DNA of 60,000 nucleotides from Symsagittifera roscoffensis (lineage: Eukaryota; Xenacoelomorpha; Acoela; Convolutidae). A program made the translations under genes and the position numbers. The notes under the pieces are model-generated. The model saw nothing but the letters and a program-made list of their open reading frames with translations. It was not told where the DNA came from and did no database searches. The stretch covers positions 12,622,539 through 12,682,538 of the forward strand of contig NC_087070.1 of NCBI RefSeq assembly GCF_963678635.1, in the 5' to 3' direction. This document shows, in pieces, positions 56,222 through 60,000 of the stretch; within the stretch, counting starts at the first letter, position 1; every line of letters starts with the position of its first letter.

Positions 56222-58675
56222 TCACCTCGTGTCCTTCGCCCTCGAGGTACCCGACACCGGTGTTCTTGACACTGTAATTTGTTCCAACAGTGCCTCTTCG
56301 TCATCGGAGCTGATCACAATTTCCTCCCAGGCCTTCAGCTGTTCATAGGATCGCATCCACTCCCTCTGTTCTTGCAACCTCTTCGATTGATTTGGTAAGC
56401 TCTTTACCTTCGACTCCCGGTTCAAACAGAAGGAATTGTGAAGACTCATGCTTACATTCTTCGCTAGGTCCTCCTCTAGTATCGATTCCCTCACTCTAGA
56501 ATTGTCTCTGGATACTCTGCCCACTCTTTTCCACCCCGTCGTGATCGCATTTCGATGGGTTAGCAGAGGTCTCTTGAAGGCATCTGGTCCTATCTATGCT
56601 TGGAATTGTCGATATTCCTTTTGATGTTTCCTCATGTGGTCCTTTGTCACCACATATAACCAGGATGTTAACGTCGCACGAAACCAAGGAAAAAATCTCA
56701 GGCGGCTCCATATATGTCTGATCTCCACTGGTATGGCGAATACCTTGCATTCGGTCTCGAACAACTCAAGTCTCCTGCTGTAATCTATCGCATGAATCGA
56801 CTCAGCTGTTGGCGTTCTCGATTCTCTATACTTCGCTATGTTTTCTTCCATCCATCGTAGAGCCAGCATCGTGCTCACCACCAAGATGGTCACCTTTTGT
56901 CGATGCTCCGGTAGTCCCAACGACTTAATTTCTTCTATGTCCCAGATCAGACAGAGATTGGCGCGGTCTGGGTACCACACTGTCTGCGCCAGACAGTGGC
57001 ATGGACAATCCCCATGCGTGAGGTCGATGCTTCTAAGATTGCGTTCTCCCGAGGCTTCTAGGAGAGGCTCAAGTTCCATCATTTTCTCGTGTATCACGTC
57101 GACTTCTTCCGAGCTTGGAGCACCTACTGCGGGTTTCCCCACCACGTTTTGCCTTCCGTGATCACTTGTGTTTTCGCTCTCCAAGCCTAGGAGTTCTTCA
57201 CCCCAGATTTCACTCAAGTCGTCTCTTTGTTCCTTCGGTACTGCTCCTCGGATCTTCCTCAACAGCTTGTGTGAATGATGCGACATCCGAGCTAGTCGCA
57301 CGCACTTGGGCACTGAGAAGGCTTTGTCTATCAATACCCTCTGGCTGGACACCTCCACCATCGCCATGTGTAGTGGATAGTGGCTTCCACATAGGTTAGC
57401 CAACACTGACCCCACTAAGGATTTCGCATTTAGAGGCAATCCATAGGCTACGCTCATGGGAAATCCCATCTCCGCCTCGAGTCCAATCTTCCAACTCTTG
57501 ATGTGCTTCTGGTTCACTTGTAACACTCCGGGCCATGATTCCACGCTCAACGCGGTCACCAGGTGGTGTTCTGACTCTAGCCTCTCCAGTGACTGGAGAC
57601 TACACATTCTTGAGAAAAATCCAAAGGCTGTCGCTAGGTTCACGGTGGTACTCGCGTAACATTCAGCCACTATCTGTATCTCGCTCTTCTCCCTTTCGGT
57701 GATATCCTCAAACCAGGTGATGAGGTCCTCTTTCTGGAAAGACTGTATCCTGACGCATGATCGTCCATCACAAGTATGCTCGCCGTTGCCACATGTCGAA
57801 TCAAGACAACTGCCCGGCTCCATCCTCTTCACCGACCCTGTTCCACTCGTCACCTCACTCGACTCTTTCATCTGAGGCAGGATCAGTCTATGTACTATAC
57901 TCAAGGTCGCCAAATCCTCATCCTCTGTCGGTGCCAATCTCACTCGCTCAGTGACCTCCTCAATCAGGCTCGCATGGGGATGTGGACACCAGGAGGGTCT
58001 GAGTAATTTCCATACCACTCCCAGATTCGTGGTCAACACGCCATTCCCGTTACCCATTTTTAGTTCCACTCTTTTACTTGAGCGTGGCACACTTATCACT
58101 TCCGGCGTTCTCTCGAGAATCAGACCCAGGCTAGGTCTCTCTCTCTCCACAGTGTCTATCTCCATTATCTTCTCTGTCCAGAACTTCAGCAGCTCCGCCA
58201 CCTCATAGTTTCTGTGGGCACCTCCGGCTTCCAAGTCCAAGAAGGGGTTGTACTCCATTCCCATCACTCCAGAAACATACTGGTACTCTCCCTTTTTGTT
58301 GAGTTTTAAGTACTCCCCTGACGAAGCCAGGTTGCGGTGAACGTCGTGTTTCTCCTCGAACTTCGTGCTGTAGAACCTTCGTATCTCATCTAACTTCCTA
58401 TGGCTCTACAGAGATTGCCTAGAACCATCCTCCTTCTCTACTCCAGTACTCTGGTACACATTCAAGATGACTGTGGAGACTCTCCTTTCCAGCGTCTTGC
58501 TTCCAACTGCTCTCTGATGACATGCTAGGATGGTACTGTCAGTCATCATCGACATCGTCCATCTCAAGAAACAGGTTGCATCTTTCCTTCTTGCCAGACT
58601 CAGGCCTGAGTTGTCCCTGGCGACGTGCTGCATCAGCATTCGATATATCTCTAGATTTTTGCCTCCCAGCTTCAA
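56222..58675 (-). pseudogene. Cys-rich C-terminal protein of the second element, broken
   Basis: Homologous over its whole length to the 50861-53242 product, with roughly 85% similar residues by eye. The frame begins within the coding part of the upstream domain and reads without interruption across the point where the first element is frameshifted, up to TAG at 58406-58408. It then continues in the same frame from 58405 to TAG 56594-56596, and from there to TGA/TAA at 56222. Both stops replace sense codons of the other copy. Cys clusters (GSCLDSTCGNGEHTC.. and CPCHC) are identical. Confidence 0.9.
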
Positions 58676-60000
58676 TTATCGTACGAAGTCAGTGTCTCCA
58701 GCTCTATCCCCAACAGGCTCCACGCGAACATCAGTTGTCCTGCAGTCCCGATGAAGGGATTCGCCATCAGCGGCGGTGCCGATGAGGGTGTCCTCATAGC
58801 CTCTTCAAAATGATCCTTCAATAAGTTCTGCCAGGATCTCTTCAGCTGGTTCGCCAATTCTATCTTGTTAACCTCAGCCTTCTGCTGGGTGGCCCAACTG
58901 TGTCGTTTGCGGGCTACTCCACTGTCCAATTTCTTCAAGCAGTCTTCCATTTCCTTCAATGTCTCAAGGGCTATCCACCACGGTCGGGAGGTATTTCTGG
59001 TTTTATTATTCTCAAGAGGATCGCTGGTCACTTGTTTCCCAATAGCCTGATGTTCACTTGAGACCCATTCTTTGCCGACGTCTACCTCCCAGGTCTGCCC
59101 GCTCGTCGAACCTCGCTTCATTTTTTTTCTCTGAGGTTTGAAATCTTCCTCCGTCACTGAGCTAGTGGGGTTTTCCATTTCTTTTTCTATGTCGAGCAAT
59201 TTCCTCGGTTCATAGCTACTCTTGTAGGCTGCCGTCTTCCATCGCGCCAGAACCATGGGGGCCGTCTCTCTCAAGTCCTTTTCCGAGACCGCGTCAGCTG
59301 AAGGACTGCCCAATCCCTCCACGTCTCTCTTCCTCTTGCGAGACCTCACGTCTTTATTCGGGGGCGTCGTCGTTATCATCACTGATTCAACTTCCTTCTC
59401 TCCAGCCAACTCTTGCCTCCCCCCTGCTCGAGCCTTAAGGATATTAGTACTTTTAATCATATTACTAGTTCCTACCTTATCCCCCCTTGTATATTTAATC
59501 ATTTTATTGTCAGTTTTCTGTTTCGGAGTAGAGCTGTCTTTACATTTGTCTTCTCTGGTCTTTCTTGATGTTTTCCTCAACTCGACCATCTTGCTCAGCA
59601 GCTCTCCTCTAGCTTTCTCCTCTAAACCCGTCCCCATCAGGACAGGTTCACCGAACTTCACCACCGTGTCCCACAGTTCCTCTTTAAAATTGTCCAATGT
59701 GGTGTCTTCATCCACTTCTCGATTGAAATCGCTCAAGAATTCTTGCCAAGCATCTTTGTCCAGAGTGCCCAGGAAGGCGTCTTTGTTTCCCTCGAAGGTA
59801 TTCTTCTCCCTTCTCTCCGCACTCAAGAAGATCATTCCCATGTTGGGATTCTCGCTCGTCAATGACAACTCTGGGTCCTTGCGGGGGGATGAGGTCAGAG
59901 GTGGCGTGGGGGTATCTGCTCAGTTTTCTTCACTCAGATCCTTCAACAGTTCCTGCGCAGTGAACTCCTCCTCCGCTGGCTTCTGCTCCGGTGTGTTTCC
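58672..60000 (-). pseudogene. SGNH-type polyprotein of the second element, C-terminal part, broken and cut
   Basis: Corresponds to about residues 1710-2140 of the 44379-50864 product: acidic/Ser-rich linker, basic KTRKRKRE-like stretch, and the conserved end with LKRSWQNLLKDHFEEAMRTPSSAPPLMANPF. TGA at 59920-59922 replaces a Trp codon of the other copy. Near 58677 a one-base loss ends the frame after TSYDN, where the other copy reads on. The catalytic SGNH part lies outside the window. Confidence 0.85.

Larger units (their letters stand above)
54898..60000 (-). mobile_element. Second giant retroelement, inverted, older, cut by the window end
   Basis: The minus strand carries, from the window edge leftwards, the end of the SGNH-type polyprotein, the Cys-rich protein, a 3' untranslated part and a 3' LTR, all colinear with the element at 31686-54575. 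LTR and coding sequences are clearly more diverged from it than that element's LTRs are from each other, so this is another lineage or an older insertion. It has at least three nonsense codons and one frameshift. Gag, pol and the esterase part should lie beyond 60000. Confidence 0.9.

Overview
The window is eukaryotic and almost certainly metazoan: AT-rich DNA, a spliced host gene with consensus GT/AG borders, tRNA-like SINE heads, LINE and LTR-retrotransposon remains, and degraded virus-derived genes. Env-bearing Ty3/Gypsy remains and a chuvirus-like glycoprotein relic would suit an arthropod or another small ecdysozoan, but the sequence does not fix the species. Nearly everything here is mobile or repetitive. 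The only recognisable host gene is a two-exon TBC-domain Rab-GAP of the GRTP1/TBC1D6 type (minus strand, 27339-30206).

Layout. 1-4360: a recent tandem duplication with a 1,407-bp period, built from a degenerate satellite of about 165 bp, plus an older third partial copy. 4361-9290: AT-rich, gene-poor DNA with a tRNA-like relic, a nested palindrome and a LINE fragment. 9290-13430: debris of LTR elements: a minus-strand LTR/primer-binding-site/gag-start junction, a plus-strand integrase zinc domain joined to an OTU-like protease, and an unrecognised small ORF. 13979-20075: a minus-strand Ty3/Gypsy pol-env relic with a class I, errantivirus-like envelope. RT and integrase have lost catalytic residues. 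21245-24300: a minus-strand relic of a chuvirus-like glycoprotein followed by a second long degraded ORF. 25560-26110: the same satellite family as at the left end. 27339-31405: the TBC gene with two SINEs in its intron and a 5'-truncated LINE 30 bp upstream of its start codon.

31686-54575 is the main discovery: a giant, young LTR retroelement of 22,890 bp. Its two 904-bp direct LTRs differ at three positions by eye. It carries a 2.5-kb leader with a 70-bp triple repeat and a large 13-14-bp minisatellite, a Gag-Pol ORF that ends in a macrodomain-like module, and after pol a second polyprotein of about 2,950 codons. That polyprotein contains a coiled coil, an SGNH/GDSL esterase with its full catalytic set, a second degenerate SGNH-like module, and a long unrecognised region with conserved cysteine clusters. 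Good splice acceptors precede both large ORFs and candidate donors lie in the LTR, which suggests a spliced, env-like expression of the second polyprotein.

54898-60000: a related but older element in the opposite orientation, tail to tail with the first and only 322 bp away. Comparing the two copies shows that the two downstream ORFs were originally one, and that the unknown C-terminal protein has evolved mainly at third codon positions, so it was under selection. Each copy carries its own breaks. They are described here but not repaired.
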